Source: Cruorifilaria tuberocauda | Lineage: Eukaryota; Nematoda; Chromadorea; Rhabditida; Onchocercidae | Length of the DNA stretch: 64,000 bases | NCBI GenBank assembly: GCA_013365365.1 | Contig: JABVXU010000061.1 | Location: 62,001 to 126,000, forward strand | Direction of reading: 5' to 3' | Shown here: in pieces, positions 52,401-63,508 of the stretch | Position numbering within the stretch: position 1 is the first letter of the stretch | How the letters are laid out: each line of letters starts with the position of its first letter | Made by a program: the position numbers and the translations under genes | Notes under the pieces: model-generated | Told to the model about the DNA's origin: nothing | Database searches by the model: none | What the model saw: the letters and a program-made list of their open reading frames with translations, nothing else

Positions 52401-55400
52401 TAATTGCTGCATCAGGCCAAATAAAATTCAAAAAAAAAATTTATTATAAATAAAAAGTAAAAAGTAGTTGATAAAATATTATGTAAGCCATATTCAAATA
52501 AGAACAATAAATGACTCGCAAATCATTACAATCTTTCATTATCTGTATTTCACAAATGATTTCAGGGAAATCAATACTCATATCGAAGTGCGCATATATT
52601 GAATGATTATCGTATTAGTGTGGATGCGGATAATAACAATAAAATTGGTACAATAACTCGTAAGCTGACGGCTAATGGTGGTTATTATTTCTCTTTAGTG
52701 CAAGAATTGGATGACAATGTTACCAATATCCTTAATGTTTGCTGCAAGACGATGCTTCAAAGAGACAGTTGGGTGCAAAATATTATAGCAGCACAGTAAG
52801 CACAGTAACCATTACTCTCTGAAATTATTTGCCTAAAATTAAAAATTCTATGGATTTAGATTTATCAGAGATTTTTTATAGGGATAATATACGACCTAAA
52901 GAATCGGAAGCATCAGGTCATTGTTTGCAGTATCATAGCTACGATAAAGCTACTGTTTGTTTTCATTGTGAAAAGCTTCTTGCTGGTCTCTTCTATCAAG
53001 GTTACCATTGCTCCGGTTAGTAAATACACTGATTATTAGGATAGCATTATTCTTTCAGTATTATCGTTTATTAGTCCGTTTTATTATTATTGCAGATTGT
53101 AAACGGAATTTGCATCGTTCATGCTTATCGATGAGTAAATGTCCAGGAATTGATCTTATATTAACACGAAATCAAGCTTCAAATAGGCGGAAACATACTT
53201 CATGTTAGTATATTTGCTTTTGGGATTTGGAAATTTATTGGTCTATGAATGACCATCATAATTTAACTTTTTATCAGTTGTTTTCCGCATTTTAAGATAT
53301 CCATTTAAGATAAATTACCAAGTTAAGTGTTTAGTACAACAGCATGAACGTGTTCGTGCCGTACAATCATTTCGATCAAACGATCCACTATTTCTGTCAT
53401 TCGAAATGAATGATTTGATAGAAATCACTCAAAGAAATATTGATGGCACTTTGATGGTTAGATTTTTACAAACTTTATTTCAATGCGTCTTTCTTATTTT
53501 CTCGACTGAAAATTTAACAGGTCGTAGAAAAATAAAATTCATAGGGTAGGGCAGTCAAAAAATCCACGAGCAAAAAGAGTCTGAGCCCCGATTTTTATTT
53601 CTTTTTCACAAGCGATGGAAGAGATAACATCAAAAATGGAATTTTACCACGTAATGTCAGTCTTCTTTTTAATAAATTTAAACATCTAAACTCACTTAGT
53701 ATAGTTTCATAGAGTTAAAGTAACAAAATTAGAGCATTCACTATGTTTGTAACACTAAAACTATTTCTCACTATACATAAAATGTTTTTCGCAACATTGT
53801 CATTCTGTGAATTTTGAATATCAATTCAAGAGCCAAAATACATATTTTTTATTTTTATTCTAAGTTGTTTTTACTTTTGTCATGTTAGTTTTTGAGAAAT
53901 AAAAATTCGACTATTTTTAAGAAATTTCAATCAGCCGATGGAAGATTTGAAAAATGATTTTTTGTTTTTTTTCAATAAGGTATTCTAGGGACGAGTCGTT
54001 GCGTTTCCTAATCGAACTGGACTTATTCAACCGGAGTTTGTTCGTCGATTTCGGGTAAATTAATGTCTGATTCGTTAATAAAATTTTAAATTATCTTTGA
54101 TCAATTATCATGCGAATCATTGTTTATTACATAAAGTATGGTAAAACAAGCAAATATGTTCTTGAATGAAGTATTAATCATTTGTAGATTTCAACGTCGT
54201 CATTGCATATAGGTTCATCGACAGGTACTTCATCAAGTAGTATTACATTGTCGTCTCCGGTAGAACATAGTGACTCTTGGATTAGTTCACATCAGTTGCA
54301 GTTGCCTCTTACAAACGGAGAGCGCAAATCCTCTGCCTCAATTGAAAATATGTAAGTTTTATCTTTTTTATCTATCTGAATACTTTAATTTTTAGAGGAT
54401 AAATTTTTTTACTTCTTCATATAATTGACTGATACTAATTTGGACAGTGGTTTAGTAGGTCCTTTGTTTAAAAATTATGCAATATGGCCTCACAAGAATT
54501 GAAAGTATAGAGTATTCCTGATATTACACTAAATTCTTGATAAAATATTGTCTTTTTTGTGATCTTTACTGAAGTCAATTTTTTTTCATCTGCTAGCAGA
54601 TTTATGATTTGAATTTTTTTGTTTTCTGCTACGAAATCATGAGTCCATACATTCACCGACCACACTAATTTAGACACAGGTATACTAATTATTTTAGCTT
54701 GTTTATAGAATCATTTCCATACTCAGATATTTATGTCATCATGAAGCAATTCTTTCTTGAAATTTTTGTTGCTTATGAATTTATGATTAATTCATATTTT
54801 GCAATTGATAAAGATATACTGTAAATGAATTGCTCTTTTGTAGGTTTTTGCCTCGCAAGTCGCAGAATCAGGATTATGTGAATACTGAAGTTATGGGTCA
54901 ACAATGGTATCGAGGGCCCATGAAGCGGTGGGATGCTGAGGAACTCTTACGTGGCACACCAGATGGTACTTTCTTAGTACGATTCAGCGCTATGCAACAA
55001 AAATATGTCATCAGTATAAGGTAGCTTTTTTTAATTCCACAGATATTTAAAACTAAGTATTTGTCAACTAAGTAGTCTATATCTTAGGTATTTCTATCAA
55101 CCACGATTTTTTTGTTTGTCGAAAGGAAATAATGTGAAACTGCTGTTGGTCAAGAATTGAATTTTATATACTGCTAACTTCCAGCTTTATCCTCACTTTA
55201 TTGTGAATTTCTAAAATTGGTTTGTATCTTAGATTAAAGTTGTAATATTTCTCTAATCTTTTATAGGATATCTAGAAGGATTTCTTTTTCGAGTTACTTG
55301 ATTGCTCTTGCGTTTTACGTAAGGTGATATATTGAAACTGAAATTTTTAGCAATTTAAAATTGGAAGATTTATGGTTTAAACCTCTAGCTTATGATATTT

Positions 55401-56654
55401 TATAGTCAATTTCAACTGAAATTAGAGTGAAAGTGTAGTTAAAATTTTCTATATTCTTCCTAATATGTCATATCATATTATGAATTGACTTAATTAGAGA
55501 ATCTGAATCTTTTCCTAATTCTCAATATGAATTTTATCGAGCATTTTTATTAATTCGAAGTTACTTGTTATGCAAGTAATTGAGTTTATTTTTTAGTTTA
55601 TATCTTGAGGAAATTGAAGCCTAAAAATTGAAAATATTGTACAGATATATATATACATATGTCGTAATAGTGATAATTTTGTTTCAATGATTGTTTTCTT
55701 TTTTACCAAAAAATTGAAATATATTTGGTGATAGCATGCAGACATAGTTAAGAATTAAATATCTTTCTCATTACTCTTTAAAAATAAAATTTAGTTTCAA
55801 TGGTGATGTGAAACACACAAAAGTGGAGCAGTCTCCAGAGGGACGTTATTACCTAGACGAAAGCACAGTGTTTGCAGGCATTGTGGTTAGAGATTAACAA
55901 TTTTTCTGAATTAAAATAAGTGATAGAGGGAATTATTAACGGTGATGATAACAATAACGATTAATAGCAGTATTTATACTAATCGTAATAAGATAGTAGC
56001 AGTATTTATGATTATCACTAAACAGTTAAAGGAAGTTTTAGTATCCGAATTTCAGGAACTGATCAACTACTATAGAGAAAATAATTTGCGAGAGTCGTTC
56101 GAAACTCTAAATACGACTTTACGGCATTCTTATACCGATAAACAGTCGTATATTGCCTTACATAATTTTGAAGCATCGGAGCCAAATTTTCTGACTTTAG
56201 TGGTTGGTCAAAAAGTCTACGTAATCAGTAGGACTGGTGAAGATCGGGGTTGGTGGAAAGGTCGCAGTGGTAATCGAGTAAGTTATTATTTGAATTAATG
56301 TCTATAGTATGAGCAATGTAAAATCTTTTAATGTTGTTCTAAAAAAGCGTTTCTTGATAATTTAGTGCTTTTGAAGTTTGAACAAATGTTTTATTATATC
56401 AGTTGAACTAGTGTGGTACAATTTTTGGAATATAGACTTTGTTACTAAATTAAAACGACCATATTTAATCTAATCTGAGAATGGAAAGTCTTTTAATTCC
56501 ACTGACATCTTACCAAATATATTGTCGGCTGCTTATTTTCACTGGTAAATTATGTTGCCAAGGGAAAAATGCATGCTATTTTTAAAATTTTGTAGAATCT
56601 TTTCAGGTAGGCTATTTCCCACTTGCTTATGTTGCACCAGCAGAGGAGACATGA
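49497..56654 (+). CDS. vav-1: VAV-1 Rho/Rac guanine nucleotide exchange factor
   Basis: Tyrosine-phosphorylation-controlled activator of Rho-family GTPases. Nineteen exons: 49497-49712, 49971-50146, 50308-50530, 50951-51124, 51230-51351, 51440-51551, 51681-51776, 51879-52043, 52176-52322, 52566-52795, 52882-53015, 53096-53203, 53335-53456, 53989-54054, 54188-54351, 54844-55020, 55795-55885, 56056-56277, 56607-56654; 930 residues. Order: calponin-homology (1-125, LWRECVRWMNECGIL), acidic region with candidate inhibitory tyrosines (ENAYDMG, GRIYDSI), DH (about 205-425, IPMQRVLKYHVLL), PH (about 428-555), C1 zinc domain (H-x12-C-x2-C...GLFYQGYHCSDCKRNLHRSC), atypical SH3 (about 636-697), Ser/Thr-rich linker, SH2 (about 765-865, FLVRFS with the phosphotyrosine-binding Arg) and C-terminal SH3 (YIALHNFEASEPNFLTL; GWWKGR; GYFPLAYV). 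All phases agree. Full domain set present. Confidence 0.96.
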
Positions 56655-59448
56655 TAACACTCAAGTTTTCTTTATATTTAATAAACAGATGAGCTTTGCT
56701 GACGAATTTTTGCTCAGTAAATATGGGTACAATTTTTTTGGTGATTTTCTCTAGGTCGACCTTTTAATGTTTAAAATCAAATTTTTGCAATGATGATGGT
56801 TTAAATATATATGTATAATGGTCAAAAATTCAGTTTTGCTTTTCTATTGAGATATTTGAATTCAATTAACGCTTTCAGGATCACAAAATAAAATAATGCT
56901 TCATCTGAACTTTTTTGCCAATAGATGATCAAATTTTCAGTAAAGAAATGAGGACATATTCTTTGTTTGATTGTTTTTGCAAATGTTATTGCATTTGTTA
57001 GATATTGAATGCTTTACAGTTTTTATCATAGTATTTGCCAGGATTAGTAATGTGACAGGTTGATTTTTTGTGAGCTGTGTTTGTTATATTCCTTCTTTTT
57101 TCCATATGAAATGCAGAATGATAGCACTCATCAAGAGGCTGATATTTTAAATGGTAGATATGAAACCAACACCACTTCTCGCTATGAAAGCATTTCATTA
57201 TCTGTTTATCACCGTGGATGCCTTACTGCTTGCCTGTTATATTTCATTGATTTTATTATGTGCTCTTGAGGAAACGAAGTTCGTCCTGGAACTGTTTAAG
57301 GTTAATTTACCTGTGCTTCTTAATAGAGCAATCATTTTTCTATTTTCTTAAAAGATTTTTGTTAATGTTCCTCACTGATTTGAAAACTTGTTATATGTAA
57401 AATCCAGTATTTGAAAATATTGAGAATAATTGTAAAATCCTGTTCTTAACGGGATGAAATCCTTTGAAATTACAGAAATAATGCATTTTTTGTTCCGGTG
57501 AATGGTGGAGAATGCAACGCAAAAAATGGAAGAAACTAATTCGGTATCAATTTTTAAGCTTGTTTCTTTGTTTTACGATCTGAAAATAATTGTGAAATTA
57601 TTATCTCAAGTTAATTTTAAATTAAATGAAGGAATGAATCTTCCGAAATGTTTCCAAGGTAATTGGTGTTGTAAAGCATCATCCTTTCTGAGTGCCAATA
57701 TAGATTAGTAATTCACACTGCCTCTTCTTCTGTGCTTTGTCTTTTCTAAAATTATGTTGATCAGTGCGTTGAAATTTACGTGATTTGATGTATCCTTCAT
57801 TTTATATTTACATATATTATACAATATTTTCTAAAAGAAACATTTTACTTATTTTGTATGTCTTCGTGACTTCCTAACTGGAAAAATACTTAAGCTTATA
57901 TCTAATTTAATTCGCTGAATAATTATTGAAACCTGTATTTTATTCTTTCTTTCACTCGGTTCGTGAGCATAGTGGATTCTATTTTTGTAATCTATGAATG
58001 CTGTTCCACATCTGGATGTCACTTATGGCCATGTTATATAAAGTATATGCGGGTAAACCATGTGAAAGTACGAAAAGTTGTTATATATGTTCAAAAAATT
58101 TCATTTCAAATTAAATTCCGGATTACAATAATGTGTGTGCATGTAAGGGTAAAAATGTATTATTTATTGTTATGGGTTAAAATGAATCCCGATTTTAATT
58201 GTTTATATATGTTCAGTCACTTTGAAAAATATTTTCGATTCGATATTGTGTTTAGATTTCTTCTTTTCATGTGTTCTGATAACTATTTGTGAACATGTTT
58301 CAAATGACATTTTTGAATGATTGCCTTCTGAAATAAAAATTTTAGAAAAGAGATTATTTTAAATGAATGTTTTGCTTGATGTTATTGGTGTTATCACATA
58401 TCTATCTAAAAAAGAATATTGACAAGAATGATTCTAATATATTGCCATAATTTAGGAATTATTTGATTTCTCCGTGGAAAGTACCACCCACATATATGAT
58501 TTAGAAATGAATCGGATAAGTTGTAAACACTGCCATTCCTGTCTTATCTGTCGTGGATTTATGACGAGTATAGAAATGAATTCGATGACGTTCAGTCCTA
58601 ATTGGCAGAGATGAGAAGGAAATTGGTGAAGTAATTAAAATTGTAACATGTACTTAAAAAGGACAATCATTTCTAGGAGCTGCTAATAGTGATGGTGTAC
58701 TATATAAATTGCTTAATGATTCATCTAGCAGTGCAATCTTAGATCCGAAATATAAGGTTTAGACTACAATGATTCTTTTTTAAAATGAGTTATAGGATAT
58801 GTAATAAGCGAAGACAACTATGAAGGTTGGAAATAACTCAATGCAGTGATAGGAAATAAATTTTAACTGGTTGGAGATATGTTTATCGCTGATAAATAAA
58901 AAAATAGCGGCAAATTTTGTATTAATAAAACTTAATTAATAGGGACATTGAAAGAAACTTTAACTGAAATGAAACGGAATTGAAATGAAGTGAAATTGCT
59001 ACTGAAATGAAAAAGTTAAATAGCTTATAAAACTTTTAAGATCCAGAAAGCCGCGTGAACGCTTGGATTATTCCTACTCGGAAAATAGACTTATTAAAGC
59101 AAGAATCTTGAGTAGCGTACTAATTTTGATATCGAAATAATTATCAGGATTTAATAATTAAAAACATGCAGGCGATCCCTTATGATTTGATTTAGAATAT
59201 GACAGAGTAACTCGATTAAAGAAAATACGATGATTTGCATGGTTTGTATCTCGTGCAACAAAAAGGTTTAATACTTCCAGGGCTTGTAGAAATAGCTGTG
59301 TACTACAAATATAGGTATAGGTCTGTGAGTTTAGTTAACATCAGAGAATGGATTTATCTAATCCTTCATTTATTTCTTCGTTTATCTTGTCACTTGTATC
59401 ATTGATTATATAACCTAAATTTTGATTTGATTTCGATTGTCAGTAAAA
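56655..59448. other. vav-1 3' UTR and intergenic region
   Basis: 2.8 kb without a recognised gene. A + strand AATAAA lies at 56887-56892, 233 nt after the vav-1 stop. The spacing to ENY2 is too large for a typical nematode operon. Confidence 0.5.
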
Positions 59449-60253
59449 ATGAGTGCGCCATCAATAAGTAAAGCTGCTTTGGAACGCAAATTTATTGAAT
59501 GTGGCGAACGCGATCGAATGAAGGAATTGTTGTTGCAAAGGCTACGAGAAAGTGGCTGGGTGGAAGAAGTGGAAAATATGTGTCGGAACTGCATACAAAA
59601 TAAGGTTAGTCAATAATCGGCTTTGTGTCAGATCGCGTTTATGGCATGAGAATGAAACATAATGGAATGTATAGCGTATATTCCATTGTATATTCCCTTC
59701 CCAAAAAAAACTGGTGATGTTACTAACTATTCTGCTGTAACATAAATTTTTTCCATGCATGTAAAGAAGCATATGTAGTCGTATAAGCTACTACTATATG
59801 GCCTAAGAGATTTGTTGAAGAATCGGGAAATATAAAAGTAATCACTTTTATTTTTGATTATTTATCGAAAAATTCCTTATTAGTTACAGTATTCTGGAAG
59901 AATAATTTTTCTTTTCAGTGTAGTAAGAAACTTAAATTCATATGTTATTCTTTAACAGTTCAGGGATTTAGTATTGATGGCAGATGTCGTCTGTTCTTTT
60001 TTAGAAATTTATGTAATTTTCGTCTTTGTTCGTTTCGGAATCTTCTCATAGCAGTTTTGGAGAACTCTAACAAAGATTATTGGCGTAACAATTTCCGATT
60101 CTGTTACAGGGTATTGAACAAGTAACACTCGAAGATGTTCTGAGCGATGTGAGAGTACGAGCCAGACGGGCGGTGCCGGATGAGGTGAAGCGGGAACTGA
60201 TGCATTGTATTCGTTCGTTCTTACAGCAACAGTCTGGTATTAATGATCTCTGA
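59449..60253 (+). CDS. eny2: ENY2/Sus1, transcription and mRNA export factor
   Basis: Small helical subunit of the SAGA deubiquitinase module and of the TREX-2 mRNA-export complex at nuclear pores. Two exons, 59449-59604 and 60110-60253, give 99 residues, close to the roughly 101 of human ENY2. Alignable motifs: ALERKFIECGERDRMKELL (about 11-29), LRESGWVEEVENMCRN, then GIEQVTLEDVLSDVRVRARR and VPDEVKRELMHCIRSFLQQ (about 77-95). The intron falls directly before GIEQVT. The family is normally compact and all-helical, and nothing is missing. A + strand AATAAA at 60486-60491 is a plausible poly(A) signal. It is convergent with RPL3. Confidence 0.94.
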
Positions 60254-60948
60254 ATTTTGATTCTCATTTATCTTACCATGTACATTTTTGCCGGATTCGG
60301 CGATTTATTGCTATTAGTCTTCATGAAATTTTCTGAAGATATGCACTGATCCGTCCATATTTTGTCGACATTTGATGAGTTGAAGTGCTTTGAGTGACTG
60401 AATTTGGTTTTGAATTGACTTGCTTCTTACTAACGAATTTACTGAATTAATTCCTGATTTGAATTGTTTTCAACTGCTTCTTACTAATAAATTAAACGGT
60501 CGGAGAATTGAAATTTCCTAAATTGAATAGGAACTTTACTAATGACATCCGAATAATTTTCTGCATATTGTTCAACCATAAATCTGATGCTTTCAGTATT
60601 CATATCCTATACACAACAATAACAGCGTAAATTACAGAGTAGCGTTTCTTCAATTGACATTGACAACCCCGAACGCCACAGTTCTTAAAACTTTGCTTCA
60701 GAAAGCCTGTAAGATCTCAAAAAATCAAACTTATGATTATTCCGGTTTCAGATATTTGATCACTATTAATCATTAGAAATGCTATCCAAACGTTCTGATG
60801 AAATCCAAGTATACATGCAAATCATTTTTCGATAAACTAATAGACCACAGTGATGTGGAATTTTAAAAATGAGTAGCAATGGGTGTGAAAAGCAACAATT
60901 TATTGCGCAGTACAATATAACAAAAGGCCTGATCGGTTGCTTCAACGA
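60254..60948. other. convergent 3' UTRs of ENY2 and RPL3
   Basis: 0.7 kb between converging stop codons; contains the poly(A) signals of both genes and no other recognisable element. Confidence 0.5.
60899..60904 (-). terminator. poly(A) signal of RPL3
   Basis: AATAAA on the - strand, 44 nt after the RPL3 stop codon. Confidence 0.7.
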
Positions 60949-63492
60949 TTAAGCAGTAACAAAATCTTTCTTCAGTTTGCCCATAAATGCCTTCTTTTCT
61001 GCATGGGTTTGGAACCGTCCATGACCAAACTTGGAACTGGTGTCGATCCACTTCAAGTTGATTTTTTCATAGGCGAAACGTTTCGTTTGCACAATTAAAG
61101 ACTTCCTCAATGTTATAGGTCTTTTTTTTGAACCCATGCAGCAACCTCGAATCAGAATGAAATCCTGATTCACTAGTCCGTAGTGCACAAAGCCTCCCTA
61201 AAAAATTTGTAATTAAGAAAACAAAGAAGATGTGAACGAATTATATGCGAAAAATTAAGATTGTCGGATAAATTGCATTCAGCCTTGTGCGGTTGTCAGC
61301 ATCTCAGTACGCTGAATTGCAGACTAATATCATCATCATGCAGTGCCAGTTTATATTATCATTACTTGTTTACAGAACCTTGTCACTTACCATAGGATTA
61401 ATGCTCTTCTCCGTGATATCATAATCTGTCCCACCATTTTTTCTGCCTTCCTCAGTTAGGCAAGACTTTCCTATTCGATAGATTTTTTTGTTGATTTCCG
61501 TACGATGATGATAACCTTTCTGACCAGCACGAGCTACCGTAAACTGCACACGAGACGGATGCCAAGCTCCGATACAAGCAACCTAAAGACAATTCGGATT
61601 TATTAATATTATCAAAGAAGTCGAAAAACTATTATTTTTCTTAAAAAAATGGATGAATGGCTCAGTTTCAATATATCTACAAGAGACGTTCGGTCCACTA
61701 CTTTCTTTTGATTCAATACATCATTGCCATCAAACAAAGCATATTTAGATCAAATTAAGAAGAATAACAAACCTTCCGAAGACCTTTATGTGTCTTTCGC
61801 GGAAGTTTTTTCGTATGCCAACGACTTGTAACACCTTTAAAACCTTTTCCTTTCGTAACACCAATTGTATCGATCATTTCATCCTGGGCGAATACCGAGT
61901 CTACTGATACCTGAGTGTAAAGAACATCAAGTTAATTTTATTTTTCCCGATAAAGATAAGAAAAAAAACATTTGCATGTCATTAAATGATCTTGTAAATT
62001 AATCTACCTGTTTTTCGAAATGTTCATAAGCCCAATCAACTTTTTCAGGTATTGTACCACCATTTATTTGTATTTCCATAATATGAGCCTTTTTCTCCCG
62101 ATGTTTCATAACTTTCATCTGCAAATTCGACACTGAGCAAGTATTGCATAAAAAATAAGCAGAAAGCGAACAAATCAGAATCCGGAAAAGAACCTCCATC
62201 TCAAATCCCCAATACAAACCTGTGTATGTGCGATGACACGAATTATCGAACAATATTTTTTCATCTTGGCCAAATCGGCTTGTATCGATTTCATCCCATC
62301 CTCATCCTGCCACTTCTTCGCATGTTTTTGAAACGCCTTCTTTTTGGATGAATTCCTGTGGAATATGAGAACTCTAACAGTGTAAAAGCAAAGAACAAAA
62401 GCTCCCCGCTTCTTACTCTGTTTCAATGGCCTTCGTATTACGCCGATAACTCTTGTAATAGAGGAAGGTCTGTTCTGCGAGACTGAAGTTGCTACTCATG
62501 CAAATGCAGTTGCAGAGGAGAGTGAAATTTTCAGTTTCATTTTCAAAAATCGCTCACTGAAGTAACCAAAATGTAGCTGAACATTCAAATAAATCGCTGT
62601 CAAGAAATGAAAGCTCAGAAGGAAGGCAGCATAAACGGACTGTTGTTATCCTCACAATTAGTAAGTATACTACCAGTCTCTCATCACAGCTTTCAGAATT
62701 CCTTTTTGCGAGAATTTCGGAATCGAACCTCTGACATTTAACTGCATACCACTTTATCCATAACACCAAGTAAACCGTTGATATAGAACCATTGCCAGAA
62801 ACTTGACTGATATTTCAAGATTTTAAAGAAATTCGTACCATAAACACAGATACCACCTTCAAGCTTCAAGTACACCGACACCCTTCGACCTTTACTGAAG
62901 AAATGATTGATATATTGATTAAATGTACCAGTTTTTGTAGAATCGTCGTCGACAATCTTCAGACAAATGTTCCGCCCATACTGTCTTGAATTGTCGCGGA
63001 CCACGAGGCGTATCGATATATCCTACCACACCAACAATAATCATAGGAGGCGTTTCTAAAACTGTAACCGCCTCGACAACTTCCTTTTTATTAACCTTCG
63101 AACCTGGCTTATCAACCTATAATATTAACGATAAAAAACAATAGCAGACAGAAAAAAAGCTGCAGAATAAAAGGCTGAATATATGTATGAAGCACTCAGT
63201 CCAATAGGGAACATTTTATAGCTCATCATTCTACTACTCAAATAATTAATGAACTCATCATTGTGCACGATAGACTAATCTGACTATTTAAAAAGTGAAG
63301 ATGTGAACATGATACCTCGCGGACAATATGCGTCATACCAGCCTTAAAACCCATAAATGCGGTTAGATGAATTGGTTTTGAGGGATCATCTTTCGGGAAG
63401 GCCTTAACTTTTCCACGATGGCGCTTCGAGCGCTTTTTCGGTGTAAAGCCCATTGACCCATGTCGTGGAGCCGAAAATTTACGATGAGACAT
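60949..63492 (-). CDS. rpl-3: large-subunit ribosomal protein L3 (uL3)
   Basis: Core protein of the 60S subunit, reaching towards the peptidyl-transferase centre. Seven exons: 63316-63492, 62929-63116, 62220-62355, 62008-62118, 61773-61910, 61391-61582, 60949-61197; 396 residues against about 403 in mammals. Start [16 protein letters not shown] is the family N-terminus. Further landmarks: [90 protein letters not shown] (the basic thumb and W-finger region), [17 protein letters not shown], and [20 protein letters not shown] near the end. A codon GTG directly precedes the ATG; the ATG is preferred because the family starts MSHRK. Introns 1, 2, 5 and 6 contain snoRNA-like elements. High expression is expected, and a trans-splice acceptor lies 15 nt upstream. 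Confidence 0.97.
61274..61342 (-). ncRNA. box C/D snoRNA candidate in RPL3 intron 6 (5.8S complementarity, U96-like)
   Basis: 69-nt element between the last two exons. Terminal stem TGCAT/ATGCA (61338-61342 with 61274-61278), C box ATGATGA at 61330-61336, D box CTGA at 61279-61282, and an internal CTGA that could be D' at about 61304. GTCTGCAATTC (61314-61324) is complementary over 11 nt to the conserved 5.8S segment GAAUUGCAGAC, the region paired by vertebrate U96 for 5.8S Gm75. The canonical internal CTGA is several bases farther from the duplex than the D+5 rule wants, so a degenerate D' would be needed. No target recognised for the guide before D. Confidence 0.6.
61657..61740 (-). ncRNA. 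box C/D snoRNA candidate in RPL3 intron 5
   Basis: 84-nt element. Perfect terminal stem ATGGC/GCCAT (61736-61740 with 61657-61661), C box ATGATGT at 61728-61734 (last base non-consensus) and D box CTGA at 61662-61665. The stem, boxes and length fit the family. No certain rRNA target could be recalled for the bases before the D box. Confidence 0.5.
62609..62694 (-). ncRNA. box C/D snoRNA of the U83/snR52 type in RPL3 intron 2
   Basis: 86-nt element. Six-bp terminal stem GAAAGC/GCTTTC (62689-62694 with 62609-62614), C box GTGATGA at 62681-62687, D box CTGA at 62615-62618. The 12 nt directly before the D box, GCTGCCTTCCTT (62619-62630), are exactly complementary to AAGGAAGGCAGC, a universal 18S rRNA segment. 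The D+5 rule points to the first A after AAGG, which I equate with human 18S Am468 (U83) and yeast Am420 (snR52). Vertebrate U83 genes also lie in RPL3 introns. A degenerate C' (GTGAGGA) is visible. Confidence 0.85.
62719..62760 (-). promoter_or_regulatory. possible Pol III B box and A-box-like sequence upstream of the intronic snoRNA
   Basis: On the - strand GGTTCGATTCC (62719-62729) matches the tRNA B-box consensus. TGGATAAAGTGG (62749-62760) resembles an A box. The B box lies 24 nt before the snoRNA's 5' stem, and T-runs (TTTT, then TTTTT near 62545) follow the snoRNA. The A-B spacing is shorter than in tRNAs and no cloverleaf forms, so this could be a decayed tRNA relic. Confidence 0.35.
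63192..63266 (-). ncRNA. box C/D snoRNA candidate in RPL3 intron 1
   Basis: 75-nt element. Short terminal stem GCAC/GTGC (63263-63266 with 63192-63195), C box ATGATGA at 63255-63261, an excellent second ATGATGA as C' at 63223-63229, and D box CTGA at 63196-63199. Both box copies match consensus. Target of the TTCCCTATTGGA guide before D is not recognised. Confidence 0.55.
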
Positions 63493-63508
63493 CACAGGTC
63501 CGACAAAC
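63493..63508 (-). promoter_or_regulatory. trans-splice acceptor and 15-nt leader of RPL3
   Basis: On the - strand TTTTTTAG ends at 63508, leaving 15 nt before the ATG. Nematode ribosomal-protein mRNAs commonly receive a spliced leader at such a site. Confidence 0.5.

Noticed and set aside
58440..58620. Cys-rich frame CKHCHSCLICRG as a zinc-finger exon
   Set aside because: Single short frame with no splice partners or upstream exon; left as chance.
59661..59687. miR-1-like seed (TGGAATGTA) in a small hairpin in the ENY2 intron
   Set aside because: The hairpin is about 27 nt, far too short for a precursor, and similarity stops after the seed.
62700..62770. tRNA gene on the - strand in RPL3 intron 2
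   Set aside because: The B box is perfect, but the T stem pairs only two bases, the A-B spacing is too short and no acceptor or anticodon stem forms.
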